This document shows positions 32,577 to 42,360 of a DNA stretch of 55,751 bases, piece after piece. Positions within the stretch are counted from its first letter, which is position 1; every line of letters starts with the position of its first letter. A model generated the notes under the pieces. The model was given only the letters and a program-made list of their open reading frames with translations. It did no database searches and was not told where the DNA came from. This stretch comes from JAJRTA01 sp965603125 (GTDB lineage: Bacteria > Zixibacteria > MSB-5A5 > GN15 > FEB-12). The DNA is taken from positions 1 to 55,751 of the forward strand of contig CBFDBU010000021.1 in NCBI GenBank assembly GCA_965603125.1. The letters run 5' to 3'. The translations under genes were made by a program, and so were the position numbers.

Positions 32577-33657
32577 CGCCATTGGGCTGCTCAGGATACC
32601 CGGCATCGGCAGAACCCGCTACGGGAAACTTGTCGACGCTTTCGGGTCTCCGTCGGCGGTTCTCTCGGCGCCTGTGTCGCAACTTGCAGCCATCAAGGGG
32701 ATTTCTCGAACCCAGGCCAGCGATGTCAAGGAGCGATTCGACGGCTCACAGGCGCGCGTTCTTGCCTCGCGGGTCATTCAGTTGGGGTGGGCGGTTCTTT
32801 TTGCCGGCGATCCGGAATACCCACGCTCACTTGAGGCAATTGCTGACGCCCCGCCCCTTCTGTTCCGGTTGGGCGACGCGACGCCGTCCGACGAGCGGAT
32901 GATCGCTGTCGTCGGGACTCGTCATCCCACCGAAAACGGCCGCCTGTTCGCTCGTCAGTTAGGGTCGGTGCTGGCCCGGGCAGGTATCACAGTGGTGTCC
33001 GGGATGGCTGAAGGGATCGATTCAGACTCCCACTTGGGGGCTCTTGAGGGAAATGGAAAAACGGTGGCCGTGTGGGGATGTTCCCTGGATATCGTCTACC
33101 CGTCATCAAACCGTTCCCTGGCGGAGCGGATAAAGACACACGGAGCTGTTTATTCCGAATACCTGCCGGGCACACATCCGGACCGAGCTTTCTTCCCGGA
33201 GCGAAACCGCATTATCTCCGGTCTCTCCGAGGGTGTCGTGGTGATTGAGGCGGGTCGCAAGTCCGGCGCGCTCATCACGGCCTCACACGCCCTGGAGCAG
33301 GGAAGGGAGCTTTTTGCTGTCCCCGGCCCGCCCGGCGCCCGTATGAGCGAGGGGACCAACGAACTGATCAGAAAGGGCGCCCGCCTGACGACCTCCACAG
33401 ATGATATCTTTGCCGAACTGCCCACTCTGAAGGGAGAGATTCTGGCCCGGAAGTTCTCGCGACTGCCTGACATGACCGAAGGAGAAACAAAAATCACCAA
33501 CCTGTTTGCCTCGGGCCCGATGCAGATTGACCAGTTATCGAGGGCTACCAGCCTTCCCGTGACGGAACTTATGGAGTTGCTTCTGGCCCTGGAACTGAAA
33601 GGGGTGGTGCGGGAGCTTTCCGGGAAACGATTCGCTCTGAGCGATGACTACCAATGA
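32542..33657 (+). CDS. dprA: DNA-processing protein DprA
   Basis: DprA protects incoming single-stranded DNA and loads RecA during natural transformation. TTG 32542 follows GGAGG and overlaps obgE by 35 nt; no ATG is available nearby. Residues 10-60 form a helix-hairpin-helix-like unit (IPGIGRTRYGKLVDAFGS). The Rossmann-like core carries VGTRHPTENGRLFARQLG, VVSGMAEGIDSDSHLGAL, FPERNRIISGLSEGVVVIEA and KSGALITASHALEQGRELFAVPG. A C-terminal winged helix (LFASGPMQIDQLSRATSLPVTELMELLLALEL) is present. The 371-aa length is standard. No other competence genes are in view. It overlaps ptsH by 4 nt. Confidence 0.93.
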   Translation: MINSELKERLADAIGLLRIPGIGRTRYGKLVDAFGSPSAVLSAPVSQLAAIKGISRTQASDVKERFDGSQARVLASRVIQLGWAVLFAGDPEYPRSLEAIADAPPLLFRLGDATPSDERMIAVVGTRHPTENGRLFARQLGSVLARAGITVVSGMAEGIDSDSHLGALEGNGKTVAVWGCSLDIVYPSSNRSLAERIKTHGAVYSEYLPGTHPDRAFFPERNRIISGLSEGVVVIEAGRKSGALITASHALEQGRELFAVPGPPGARMSEGTNELIRKGARLTTSTDDIFAELPTLKGEILARKFSRLPDMTEGETKITNLFASGPMQIDQLSRATSLPVTELMELLLALELKGVVRELSGKRFALSDDYQ

Positions 33658-33920
33658 CACGCAGGACTGTCACCATAAGAAATCGACTTGGCATGCACGC
33701 CCGGCCTTCAGCGCTGCTCGTCACCACGTCGGGGAAGTACGAATCGGAGGTTTTCCTGATCAAGGACGGGATACGTGTCAATGGCAAGTCAATCATGGGG
33801 GTGATGATGCTGGCGGCCGAAATGGGATCAAGGATCGAGATCGAAGTCGATGGACCTGACGAGGAAGAGGCGCTCGAGGCGCTGGTCAAGGTCATCGAAT
33901 CAGGCTTCGGCGAGGACTGA
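33654..33920 (+). CDS. ptsH: Phosphocarrier protein HPr
   Basis: An 88-aa HPr. His15 in LGMHARPSA is the PEP-derived phosphate acceptor and Ser46 in NGKSIMGVMMLAA is the site used by HPr kinase. Its ATG overlaps the dprA stop by 4 nt. Enzyme I follows, but no sugar-specific EII gene occurs in the window, which fits a regulatory or partial PTS. Confidence 0.93.
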   Translation: MTRRTVTIRNRLGMHARPSALLVTTSGKYESEVFLIKDGIRVNGKSIMGVMMLAAEMGSRIEIEVDGPDEEEALEALVKVIESGFGED

Positions 33921-34016
33921 CAACATTATTCTTGCCTTCCTTCCTGCGGTTTCCATATAATAAATTGTGTGAGTGTAGTTTACTCATCCGCCACCGCGGC
34001 TGAGAACGGATATTTG

Positions 34017-35771
34017 ATGACTTCGAAGCGCAAAAGACTCAAGGGAACCGCTGTATCGAGCGGCATTGTGCTGGGGTGGGCACGGGTAGTGATGCCGGGC
34101 GATCTTCAAATAGCCGAAATCCCGGTGCCGCCGTCGCGTATTCAGGCCGAGACCGATACCCTCGAAAGGGCCGTGGGCAAGAGTGTCGCTGAACTGCGCT
34201 CCCTGAAGGAATCAGCAGGCAGGAAACTTACCGGCCCGGTGGCTAAGATACTTGACGCCCAACTCCTCATCGTCAGCGACTACGAGTTCCTCGAACAGGT
34301 CAAGCGCGAGATCCGGTCTCGAAAGCGCAACGCCGGATTCGTCTACAACAGTCTTGTCGGGCGCACGGTGGCGCCCTTGAAAAGGTCGAGCGACACCTAC
34401 ATGCGCCACATGGCGCAGGATATCGAGGCGGTTGCTCGCAGGATTCTCTCCAACCTGAGCGGCTTCGAGAAATGCGACCTGAAGTTCCCGCCTAACACCA
34501 TTCTGGTGGGCAAGGTCTTCACCCCGGGGGAAATCGTCAGCTACCGGCAGCGGAAAGTTGTTGGTTTTCTGGTCGCCGAAGGCGGAGCCGACTCACACAT
34601 GGCTCTCATCGCCCGCTCTCTCATGCTTCCCGTGCTAGTCGCCGACCGGGCCTGGACCAGGGTGCCCAACGGCTGCCGGCTGATCCTTGACGGCGCCACC
34701 GGAGACGTGATCGTAAACCCGACCGACGAGGAATGGTCCGAATACAAGAAGCGGAAAAAGCGATATGGCCCGGCACTCGTCACCCGGATCAAGAAGCTGA
34801 GCCGGATTCCGCCGGTCACCCGCGACGGCAGGGAAATCGGAGTGGCCGCCAACCTGTCACTCCCGGGACCGATCGATGACATCCTGGCGCAGCAGCGTAT
34901 TCCCGTCGGCCTCTACCGCACCGAATTCCTGTTCCTGGCGGAAAACAGCTTCCCCGACGAAGAGACGCAGTATCAGTGCTATCAGCAAATCGCCCATAAG
35001 TTCTCCGAAACGACGGTCGTGCTCAGGACGTTCGATATGGGCTACGACAAGATGATCGGTGACGGCTCCTGGCCGGAGGAGGACAATCCGGCCCTCGGGT
35101 GGCGCGGCATTCGCGCCATGCTCGACATGAGCGCCGTTTTCAAGACCCAGGTCAAGGCCATTCTCAGAGCATCGACCCTCGGAAACTTAGGGATCATGCT
35201 GCCGATGATTACTGAACTCTCCGAGCTGGAAAAGGCGGGGAAATTCATCTCGCAGGCCAAGCTGGAACTTCGACGGTCGGGTATCCCGTATGACGAGAGT
35301 ATCAGGGTGGGGATCCTGATCGAGATCCCGGCCGCGGCGATGACGGCCGAGGTCCTCGCTCAAAGGGTCGATTTCATCTCCATCGGTACCAACGATCTGA
35401 CCCAGTACACGATGGCCGCCGATCGAACAAACAGGAGAGTCGCCGCACTCTACAGCTCGTATCATCCGTCGGTTCTCAGCCTGATAGACAGAACCGTGGC
35501 GGCCTGTATCAGAGCGGGCAAGCCGGTCTCCATCTGCGGTGAAGTAGCCGGCGATATCCTGGCGCTGCCTCTCTTTGTCGGCATGAGGGTCGACCAGTTG
35601 TCGATGAACCCCAACCGGATCTTTGACCTGTGCCGCGCCGTGAAAAGGATTGATTCGCAGTTGGTCCATCACCTGGTGGGCCCGGTCATTTCAAGCCGAT
35701 CGCAGCAGTCGGTCAAGCGTAAGCTGGAGAACTACCGCACGGAACTGGAAAAAAAGAAAACTCACGCATAG
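34017..35771 (+). CDS. ptsI: PEP-protein phosphotransferase (Enzyme I)
   Basis: Enzyme I takes phosphate from PEP and passes it to HPr. ATG 34017 gives 584 aa (normal is about 575); a GTG 16 codons earlier is less likely. The N-terminal HPr-binding domain leads to the phospho-His loop EGGADSHMALIARSLMLP. The C-terminal PEP-binding barrel has GLYRTEFLFL, FDMGYDK, NPALGWRGIRAML, SIGTNDLTQYTMAADRTNRRVA and the active-site Cys in SICGEVAGD. All key residues are in place. Some substitutions, such as ADSH for RTSH in the His loop, are mild departures from the family consensus. Confidence 0.92.
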   Translation: MTSKRKRLKGTAVSSGIVLGWARVVMPGDLQIAEIPVPPSRIQAETDTLERAVGKSVAELRSLKESAGRKLTGPVAKILDAQLLIVSDYEFLEQVKREIRSRKRNAGFVYNSLVGRTVAPLKRSSDTYMRHMAQDIEAVARRILSNLSGFEKCDLKFPPNTILVGKVFTPGEIVSYRQRKVVGFLVAEGGADSHMALIARSLMLPVLVADRAWTRVPNGCRLILDGATGDVIVNPTDEEWSEYKKRKKRYGPALVTRIKKLSRIPPVTRDGREIGVAANLSLPGPIDDILAQQRIPVGLYRTEFLFLAENSFPDEETQYQCYQQIAHKFSETTVVLRTFDMGYDKMIGDGSWPEEDNPALGWRGIRAMLDMSAVFKTQVKAILRASTLGNLGIMLPMITELSELEKAGKFISQAKLELRRSGIPYDESIRVGILIEIPAAAMTAEVLAQRVDFISIGTNDLTQYTMAADRTNRRVAALYSSYHPSVLSLIDRTVAACIRAGKPVSICGEVAGDILALPLFVGMRVDQLSMNPNRIFDLCRAVKRIDSQLVHHLVGPVISSRSQQSVKRKLENYRTELEKKKTHA

Positions 35772-35782
35772 AGGAACCAACA

Positions 35783-36868
35783 TTGACGACTCTTAACGAC
35801 GTTGAGAAAATCCGGGAGCATGACCCTGAAAACATGTACAACAGGATCTTCGACCTGCCTGAGCAAATGGCCGAGGTGCTGAAGATTGCCCACCGCTGGC
35901 GGATCAGCGCCGATGACTTCCGCGAGATCAGGAACATTGTAATCGTGGGCATGGGCGGCTCGGCAATCGGCGGCGAACTGGCCCGGACATTCCTGAGTTC
36001 AAAGCTGCTGGTGCCGTTTGAGATATGTCGGCACTACGTGCTTCCCGAATATGTCGATGATGAGACTCTGGTCCTGGCCTCGTCCTACAGCGGCAATACC
36101 GAGGAAACCATATCGGCCGTAGAGGACGCCCTCACCCGTAAGGCGATGGTCGCCGCCATCAGCACCGGCGGGCTTCTCGGAGACATCTGCGATCTTAACC
36201 AGATACCGATAGCGGTGGTCCCCGGGGGGCTTAAGCCACGGGCGGCGCTGGGGTATTTGTTCGTGCCGTTGATGATGTTCTTCGAGAAGGTGGGGCTTAT
36301 CAAGAATGTCACCTCGGAGATCGAGACTGTCATCAAGGGACTACAGACGTATCGGGAGGCCTACATTGAGGATATTCCCACCGAGCAGAACCCCGCCAAG
36401 AACGTTGCCCAGCGGATTCACGGCAGGATTCCGATCATCTACGGCGGCCCTACGTTGACCAACGCTGTCGCTCTGAGGTTCAAAGGCCAGGTCTGCGAAA
36501 ACGCCAAGACGCTCGCGTTTGCCAACGTCTTCTCCGAATTCAACCACAACGAACTGGTCGGCTGGTCGCCCCTCGTGGAAAAACACAAGGAGCATCTGGC
36601 CGTCGTGGTCCTGCGCGATGCTGAGGATCATCCGCAAATCCGAACGCGGATGAATATCGTCAAGGAGATGATCCAGAAACGGGACGTGGAATACATCGAA
36701 CTGCACTCGCGAGGTTCATCACGACTGGAGCGGATGTTCAGTCTCATCCAGATAGCTGACTTTGCCTCTTACTACCTGGCCATTCTCAATGAGGTTAACC
36801 CCACGCCGACAGATGTTATTGAAGAACTAAAACGGAAGCTGGCCGAGAAGAAACACCTGGCGGGGTAG
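35783..36868 (+). CDS. Bifunctional phosphoglucose/phosphomannose isomerase
   Basis: A 361-aa SIS-domain enzyme of the archaeal-type PGI/PMI family, interconverting glucose 6-P or mannose 6-P with fructose 6-P. TTG 35783, just after a GAGGAA box 11 nt past the ptsI stop, is taken as the start. The first SIS domain has GMGGSAIGGELAR and SSYSGNTEETISA; the second has YGGPTLTNAVALRFKGQVCENAK and SEFNHNELVGW, including the catalytic Glu and His of this family. Mannose 6-P could supply the nucleotidyltransferase/mutase-fusion gene for GDP-mannose. The next gene begins 6 nt later. Confidence 0.9.
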   Translation: MTTLNDVEKIREHDPENMYNRIFDLPEQMAEVLKIAHRWRISADDFREIRNIVIVGMGGSAIGGELARTFLSSKLLVPFEICRHYVLPEYVDDETLVLASSYSGNTEETISAVEDALTRKAMVAAISTGGLLGDICDLNQIPIAVVPGGLKPRAALGYLFVPLMMFFEKVGLIKNVTSEIETVIKGLQTYREAYIEDIPTEQNPAKNVAQRIHGRIPIIYGGPTLTNAVALRFKGQVCENAKTLAFANVFSEFNHNELVGWSPLVEKHKEHLAVVVLRDAEDHPQIRTRMNIVKEMIQKRDVEYIELHSRGSSRLERMFSLIQIADFASYYLAILNEVNPTPTDVIEELKRKLAEKKHLAG

Positions 36869-36874
36869 GCGCTG

Positions 36875-37087
36875 ATGATTTCGCGCGACATTCCAATCGA
36901 CGAACTTGTCCAGGCCCGCCCTGACGCCGTAGGCATCCTGATTAATCACGGCCTCCCCTGCGTGGTCTGCGGCGAACCGTTCTGGGGCACCCTGGCTGAA
37001 CTAGCCCGGCAACACGGCTGGGATGACGAAAAGATCGACGCGTTAGTAGCACAGTTCAACGACAGCCACGGCCGACAGGGTCGATAA
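36875..37087 (+). CDS. DUF1858 domain redox-disulfide protein
   Basis: A 70-aa DUF1858 protein. It starts with the family helix pattern ISRDIPIDELVQARPDAVGILINHGLPC and has a CVVCGEPFWGTL segment with a C-x2-C that may be redox-active or bind metal, then LAELARQHGWDDEKIDALV. The family occurs in anaerobes and is linked to hybrid-cluster proteins and NADH-dependent reductases. It starts 6 nt after the isomerase stop, so it is probably co-transcribed. Confidence 0.85.
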   Translation: MISRDIPIDELVQARPDAVGILINHGLPCVVCGEPFWGTLAELARQHGWDDEKIDALVAQFNDSHGRQGR

Positions 37088-37251
37088 CCCTCCCCTTCGA
37101 CGGTCACACCCGGCCCTGCCGGCGGGATCACACTTAAAACCTGTTTACAATCCACCGCTATTGCGTATACTGTGAACAAACAAGGTAGCTTGGTTTAACA
37201 GAGTACTGGTAGTGTGTCCCTCTGATCCTACCGCCTCACTGACTTAGCGGC

Positions 37252-37362
37252 ATGAAGATCAAATAACCCACATAATCGACTTCAGGACGCTCGGCGATGC
37301 CGGGCGCTGCCATGAGATCAACTCCTGCTCAAGGGTGCGGGGCAGTCGTGTCCCTAAGCAGG
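37252..37362 (+). promoter_or_regulatory. Candidate leader with hairpin before the ABC-F gene
   Basis: A five-codon frame (ATG AAG ATC AAA TAA, 37252-37266) is followed by a hairpin pairing TCCTGCT (37323-37329) with AGCAGGA, and inner AGGG with CCCT, ending by about 37362, some 35 nt before ABC-F. Leader peptides with hairpins control some antibiotic-resistance ABC-F genes. The short frame lacks a clear ribosome site, so this is tentative. Confidence 0.3.
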
Positions 37363-37397
37363 AAGCGTCTTGTCTTACAAACAACAGGTTTGAATAT

Positions 37398-38939
37398 ATG
37401 TCACATAATATGCTGGTCAATACAAGAGACCTGTCCATAGCGTACACCGGAAACACGGTGATTGAGGGTATCTCGTTTTCGGTCACGGCGGGCGAACTTC
37501 TGGCCGTTATCGGCGCCAACGGGTGCGGTAAGTCGACCCTGCTGAACGTGCTGATAGCCGAGTCCCGGAAAGATCGTGATTACCTGCTGAGAAACGATGT
37601 CATTATGTCCGGTCATATCGATATCGCTCCCGGGATTGTTGTCGCTCATCTTCCCCAGAAGCTTCGTAAAGACGACTTCCAGGCAACCACAGACGAACTC
37701 AGTTATGAAAAGGTATCGCTGGAAGCCCGGTTGCAGGAGAGCTTTGATCACACCGGAGGACTGTCGACGGGCGAGCACCTGTCCGACGGTGAGCTCCAGA
37801 AAGCTGCCGTTATCCGCACACTCATCACGGACGCTGAGTTGTACTTGCTCGACGAACCGACCAACTACCTCGATATCGACGGCATCACCGCGTTTGAGGG
37901 ATACGTCGCCCGCCTCAAGGCCTCAGGCAAGGGGCTTGTCCTGGTCACACACGACCGGACGTTAACCGACAACCTGGCCGACCGCACTATCTTCATCACG
38001 ACCAACGGTATCTTTCACACAGTCGGCGGATTCCAGCAGGCATGGTCGATCAAGACCTCGGACTTCAAGTCGCGCCGGAAAAAGGCGGGGCAAATCAAGC
38101 GGAAAATCAGCCAACTTCAGCAAGACCGGCAGCGCAAGGCCGGCTGGGCCGACAGGAAAGAAAAGCAGAAACGCGGCGCGAGACGAGCCAAAGCTCATAT
38201 CTCGACTCTGTCGAAGAAGCTGGCCAGGCGTGCCCAGATTGCCGGTCGCAAAGCCGAAAAGGAAATGGAGCGACTCCACCAAACCAGGCCGTTTATTCCC
38301 AAGAACGTTAGTCTTCGCTTTCCACCTTATGAGGTGAAACGCCGCCGAGTGTTCGCTCTCGCGGAGGCCGGTTTCCGCTATGAGAGTCGGCATCCCAACC
38401 TGCTTGCAAACGTGACCCTCGCGGCAACGACCTCCGACAAGCTCTGTCTTATGGGCGCCAACGGGGCCGGCAAATCAACAATCCTCAAACTCATCACCGG
38501 CCGGCTTGAGCCCACCGTGGGCGCTTGCTATCTCAATGACAAAGTGAGACTGCGATATCTCGCCCAGGGGCTGGAGGGCTTCTTCAGCAAGGAGAGACTG
38601 CTGGACAACTTCGCAACCCTGGGTTGCGACGAGACCACCGTTCGACAGTACCTGGGCGCAGCCCTGATCCGCAGGGAAAAGACAAAGGATCCCCTCGGGC
38701 GTTTCTCCCAGGGTGAGCTGATGCGTGCAGCTATCGTTCATTGTCTGCTTGACAGAGCCGAGTTCCTCCTGCTGGACGAGCCGACCAGTCACCTCGATAT
38801 CGAGTCAGTCGAAGTACTGGAAAGGCTTCTCGAATCTTACCAGGGCGGGTTCCTGGTCATCAGTCACGACAGAACATTCGTGGAGAACGTCTCAGAGAGC
38901 CTGTATCTGCTTGAGGGGGGTCGGGTGCGGCTCGTCTGA
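37398..38939 (+). CDS. ABC-F family ATPase
   Basis: A 513-aa soluble protein with two ABC domains and no membrane segments, the ABC-F layout of ribosome-associated translation factors and antibiotic-resistance proteins. The first domain has Walker A GANGCGKST, signature LSDGELQKAA and Walker B LYLLDEPTNYLD; the second has GANGAGKST, FSQGELMRAA and LLLDEPTSHLD. The linker is extremely basic (about residues 210-310; RRKKAGQIKRKISQLQQD, KKLARRAQIAGRK), and longer than in Uup- or EttA-type proteins. A resistance-type function is possible but not shown. ATG 37398 lies after AGG; longer frames add unrelated residues. Confidence 0.88.
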   Translation: MSHNMLVNTRDLSIAYTGNTVIEGISFSVTAGELLAVIGANGCGKSTLLNVLIAESRKDRDYLLRNDVIMSGHIDIAPGIVVAHLPQKLRKDDFQATTDELSYEKVSLEARLQESFDHTGGLSTGEHLSDGELQKAAVIRTLITDAELYLLDEPTNYLDIDGITAFEGYVARLKASGKGLVLVTHDRTLTDNLADRTIFITTNGIFHTVGGFQQAWSIKTSDFKSRRKKAGQIKRKISQLQQDRQRKAGWADRKEKQKRGARRAKAHISTLSKKLARRAQIAGRKAEKEMERLHQTRPFIPKNVSLRFPPYEVKRRRVFALAEAGFRYESRHPNLLANVTLAATTSDKLCLMGANGAGKSTILKLITGRLEPTVGACYLNDKVRLRYLAQGLEGFFSKERLLDNFATLGCDETTVRQYLGAALIRREKTKDPLGRFSQGELMRAAIVHCLLDRAEFLLLDEPTSHLDIESVEVLERLLESYQGGFLVISHDRTFVENVSESLYLLEGGRVRLV

Positions 38940-39313
38940 GATCCCCGCAGGCGGGAACCTGCCGACCACCAGGCCCAGATGCCATTCAACCCCAAATTCG
39001 CCTGAGTGCAGCTATCGCTGGAGGGAGTAAAGAAGTCGTATCATGACGGGATGGAGGTCAGGAATGTGCAAAACTCCAGCAGCCGCGGCCCTGAGGAACC
39101 GCTGTCGACGCTAAGCCGGCGTAGATAGCGTGACGATAAGATTACGAGGTACCTGTCGCCAGGGTCACGTGCGTCTATTGGTGGTCCCGCCGGCCATGCA
39201 GGTGACGGCAGGTCATGTCGCCCCGGTATCGCGGTGATGAACCCGTATCGGCAAAGGCACGGTGTGGCACACGTTAGTGCCGGGGGCAACCACGAATAAC
39301 GGAGAGGAAGCAA
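38940..39313. other. Non-coding stretch between ABC-F and kinase genes
   Basis: These 374 bases show no plausible gene or strong terminator. A CCCGC-agg-CGGG pair directly after the ABC-F stop lacks a T tract. The end holds the GGAGAGGAAG ribosome site of the kinase gene. Confidence 0.35.
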
Positions 39314-42121
39314 GTGTCCTTCACAAAAGGGTCAACGATCGGTCACTACCGAATTGAGGAAAAAATCGGCTCCGGGGGGATGGGAGATGTCTACCTGGCC
39401 ACGGACAGCCGGCTGGGACGCTCCGTTGTGTTGAAAACAGTCGCCGCCCGGTGCGAGCCCGATGAGGTCGTAAAGTTGCGTTTTCTGCAGGAAGCCCAGT
39501 CTACGGCCGCCCTCAACCACCCCAACATTGTGACCATTTACGAGGTTGCTGAAAGCGACGGCCACGTCTTTATGACGATGGAACATGTAGCCGGAAAGAC
39601 GCTGGAGCGATTGCTGGAACAGGGCCCTCCCGATTGCGAGAAGAGCCTTGACGTGACAACCCAGGTCTGCCGGGGGCTGCAGGCGGCTCATAAGGCGGGT
39701 GTTGTCCATCGTGACATCAAGCCGGGGAATATCATGGTGGACGACGCGGGACACGTCAAGATACTCGACTTCGGTCTCGCCCGCCTGGAGGGCTCCAATC
39801 AGATTACTAGGACCGGTGCGCTGGTAGGCACGGTCGGGTACATGTCCCCGGAACAAGGGCAGGGGCTGAAGACGGATCATCGCACCGATATCTTCTCCAC
39901 CGGTGTCGTATTGTATGAGTTGCTGGCCGGGCGCTCCCCGTTTCAGCGGGACGGCATCGCAGCCACCATCCATGCCATCGTCTGTGAGCAACCGCCGCCG
40001 CTGGCCGCCTGTGCGGTGTCGGCGCCGAGAAGTCTGCAGCAGGTGCTCGACCGGGCGCTGGCGAAGGACCCGGCTGACCGCTACCAGTCGATTGACGACA
40101 TGCTCGCGGACCTGATGAGGATACGAAACAGCGAAACCCTCGCGCCCCATGCACCACCGTCTGCAAGGTCTGGGAGAACGAAGACAAGAACCCTGGCGGT
40201 GCTGTACCTGAGGAACCTCGGCTCCGACGATGACGAGTACCTGAGCTACGGTATTACCGAGGACCTGATCGTGGATCTGACCCGTCTGGGCTCGATCAGA
40301 GTCCTGCCCATGCGGAAGATCCTCAAGTTCAAGGACTCCGACAAGGACGTCGAGGAGATCGCGCGGGAACTCGACGTTAGTCTCGTACTGGACGGTTCAA
40401 TCCACAAACAGGGCGATACCGTGCGTGTGTCGGCCCAGTTGGTGGACACCAACACCGGCGAGAACGTCTGGGCTGAACGGTGGGAAAAGACGCCCGAGGA
40501 ACTGGCACAGATCAAGCAGGAGCTGGCCGGGGGCGTCAGCCGGACGCTGGAAGTGAGCCGGTCGGCAATCAGGCGGGCGGAGGTGGGTGTGCCTATGACC
40601 GCCAACGCCCGGGCGTATGAATACTACCTGCGCGGCAGGTACGCTTTCGAACGAAAACAGGACCATAGCGACTCCGAGATCGCCCTGAGTCTTTTCGGCA
40701 GGGCGCTGAGTGAGGAACCGTCGCTGCTAGCTGCGCGCGTAGGCGTGGCGCAGGTTCTAATGCACCGCAGCAAGTACGATCAGGCCAACAGGGAGTTACT
40801 CACGGCGCTCACCGAGGCGCGACGGCAGAATTCGCGCGCCGACGAGGCGATGATCCTCCGCACCCTGGCATCCTCCCAGACAGCTCAGTCCCACTGGAAG
40901 CGGGCCATGAAGTTCGCCAACCAGGCGCTTGAAATATCCACCACGGTCGGCGATCTGTCCGGCGAGGGTGAAGCCCTCGAACTACAAATCCAGATTCTCA
41001 CCCACCAGGCGCGGTTCTCCGAGGCCCTGAAGTTGTTGGAGCGCGTACTTGAGATCAATCGTCGCCTGGGGGACCAGCAGCAAATGGCTCACGCTCTCAA
41101 GAGTATGGGCTTTTTGCACATCCGGCGCGGCGACTATGTCCGCGGGCAGGCCCTTTCTCGGCGAGCGCTGGCGATAGCGCAGAAGAAGGACAACCGTTCC
41201 CTGGAGGCCATGTGCCTGAAGAACATCGGCATTACCTGGGAGTTTATGGGCAAACTCGATAGAGCCAGAGAGTACTACGACCAGGCTCTGGAGATTTTCA
41301 CGCAATTGGGTGACAACTCCGGGCGAGCTGCCTGTTTCAATAACATTGCCATGATCCACTATGCTCAGGGGATGTATCGCAAGGCTACTGAGTTCTTCGG
41401 GAAGGCGGCGATGCTTCAGAAGGAATCCGGCAACCGCGCCAGCTACGCCCTCTCGCACAACAACATCGCCACTCCGCTGGGTATCACCGGCGACTACGAC
41501 CGAGCGATCGAGGTATCCAAGGAAGCGCTGAGAATCGCCACCGAGATCGATTACCCCCTGGTCATTCACGATGCCAACAACTGCCTTGGTTTCCACTACT
41601 TCTGCAAAGGTGATTTCAAACAGGCTGAGCACTTTTTCCAGGCCGCCCTCGACACTGCCCGGGAGGGTCAGATCAAGCGCGCCATCGCCATGACTCACTC
41701 TCACATGGGGGAAATGTATTACCATCTCGAAGACGACGAACGGTGTCGAGAGCATTCGGAGAAGGCAGTGGCTATCGGCAAGGAGATCAGCATCCGGGAA
41801 TTCGAGCTAAAGGCCGATCTACACCTTGCGGCCCAGATAGTGCGTGATGGCCGGACCGACGACGGCATCGCCCGCCTGCGAGAGCTTTTAGAGGAAACCA
41901 GAGAGCACGGTGATCCGCGCTACGTGATGACGGCATTGCGGCTGCTCGGGGAGGCGCTTGCCGAACACGGTGGCGAGCCTGCCGACCGCCACCAGGGAAT
42001 CTCCGCACTCAATGAAGCGCTGCAACTTGCTCGCGAGAAGGAAGTCGCCCAAGAAGTGACCTGGACAACCGCCGTGTTGGAGCGCCTACCCACCGCGACT
42101 GAAGAGCCAGCCACAACCTGA
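39314..42121 (+). CDS. Ser/Thr protein kinase with TolB-like and TPR domains
   Basis: A 935-aa protein starting at GTG 39314 behind GGAGAGG. The Hanks-type kinase domain spans about residues 11-285: Gly-rich loop GSGGMGDVY (19-27), Lys41, HRDIKPGN (catalytic Asp134), DFG (152-154), SPEQ. A TolB-like N-terminal domain (LAVLYLRN, YLSYGITEDLIVDLTRLGSIRVLP, LDVSLVLDGSIHKQGDTVRVSAQLVDTNTGENVWAERWEK) occupies about 295-420. About 500 residues of TPR repeats follow, with A-x2-Y/F-x-Q/K-A units (NIAMIHYAQGMYRKATEFF, SHMGEMYYHLEDD). There is no membrane helix. It resembles myxobacterial-style kinase/TPR/adenylate-cyclase-associated proteins. Targets are unknown. Confidence 0.9.
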   Translation: MSFTKGSTIGHYRIEEKIGSGGMGDVYLATDSRLGRSVVLKTVAARCEPDEVVKLRFLQEAQSTAALNHPNIVTIYEVAESDGHVFMTMEHVAGKTLERLLEQGPPDCEKSLDVTTQVCRGLQAAHKAGVVHRDIKPGNIMVDDAGHVKILDFGLARLEGSNQITRTGALVGTVGYMSPEQGQGLKTDHRTDIFSTGVVLYELLAGRSPFQRDGIAATIHAIVCEQPPPLAACAVSAPRSLQQVLDRALAKDPADRYQSIDDMLADLMRIRNSETLAPHAPPSARSGRTKTRTLAVLYLRNLGSDDDEYLSYGITEDLIVDLTRLGSIRVLPMRKILKFKDSDKDVEEIARELDVSLVLDGSIHKQGDTVRVSAQLVDTNTGENVWAERWEKTPEELAQIKQELAGGVSRTLEVSRSAIRRAEVGVPMTANARAYEYYLRGRYAFERKQDHSDSEIALSLFGRALSEEPSLLAARVGVAQVLMHRSKYDQANRELLTALTEARRQNSRADEAMILRTLASSQTAQSHWKRAMKFANQALEISTTVGDLSGEGEALELQIQILTHQARFSEALKLLERVLEINRRLGDQQQMAHALKSMGFLHIRRGDYVRGQALSRRALAIAQKKDNRSLEAMCLKNIGITWEFMGKLDRAREYYDQALEIFTQLGDNSGRAACFNNIAMIHYAQGMYRKATEFFGKAAMLQKESGNRASYALSHNNIATPLGITGDYDRAIEVSKEALRIATEIDYPLVIHDANNCLGFHYFCKGDFKQAEHFFQAALDTAREGQIKRAIAMTHSHMGEMYYHLEDDERCREHSEKAVAIGKEISIREFELKADLHLAAQIVRDGRTDDGIARLRELLEETREHGDPRYVMTALRLLGEALAEHGGEPADRHQGISALNEALQLAREKEVAQEVTWTTAVLERLPTATEEPATT

Positions 42122-42360
42122 CCGACCACAAGGTTGGCCGGAACGGCCGATATGGCTCCTTGCCCGCGGGGGGCTGCTGCATGCTCTGCGGCTGCAGCCC
42201 GGACGCTCCGCAATTGTACAGACGCAGGAATTGGGGCTTCAGCAAAATGAGATAAAGGATCAGTCTTGACTTATCAACGATAGTCCCCTAGGTTCCAACG
42301 AGGGAAAACCGTCCGCACCATAGCGCGACGGCGAACCAAGGAATGAAGAGGGGACACAAA

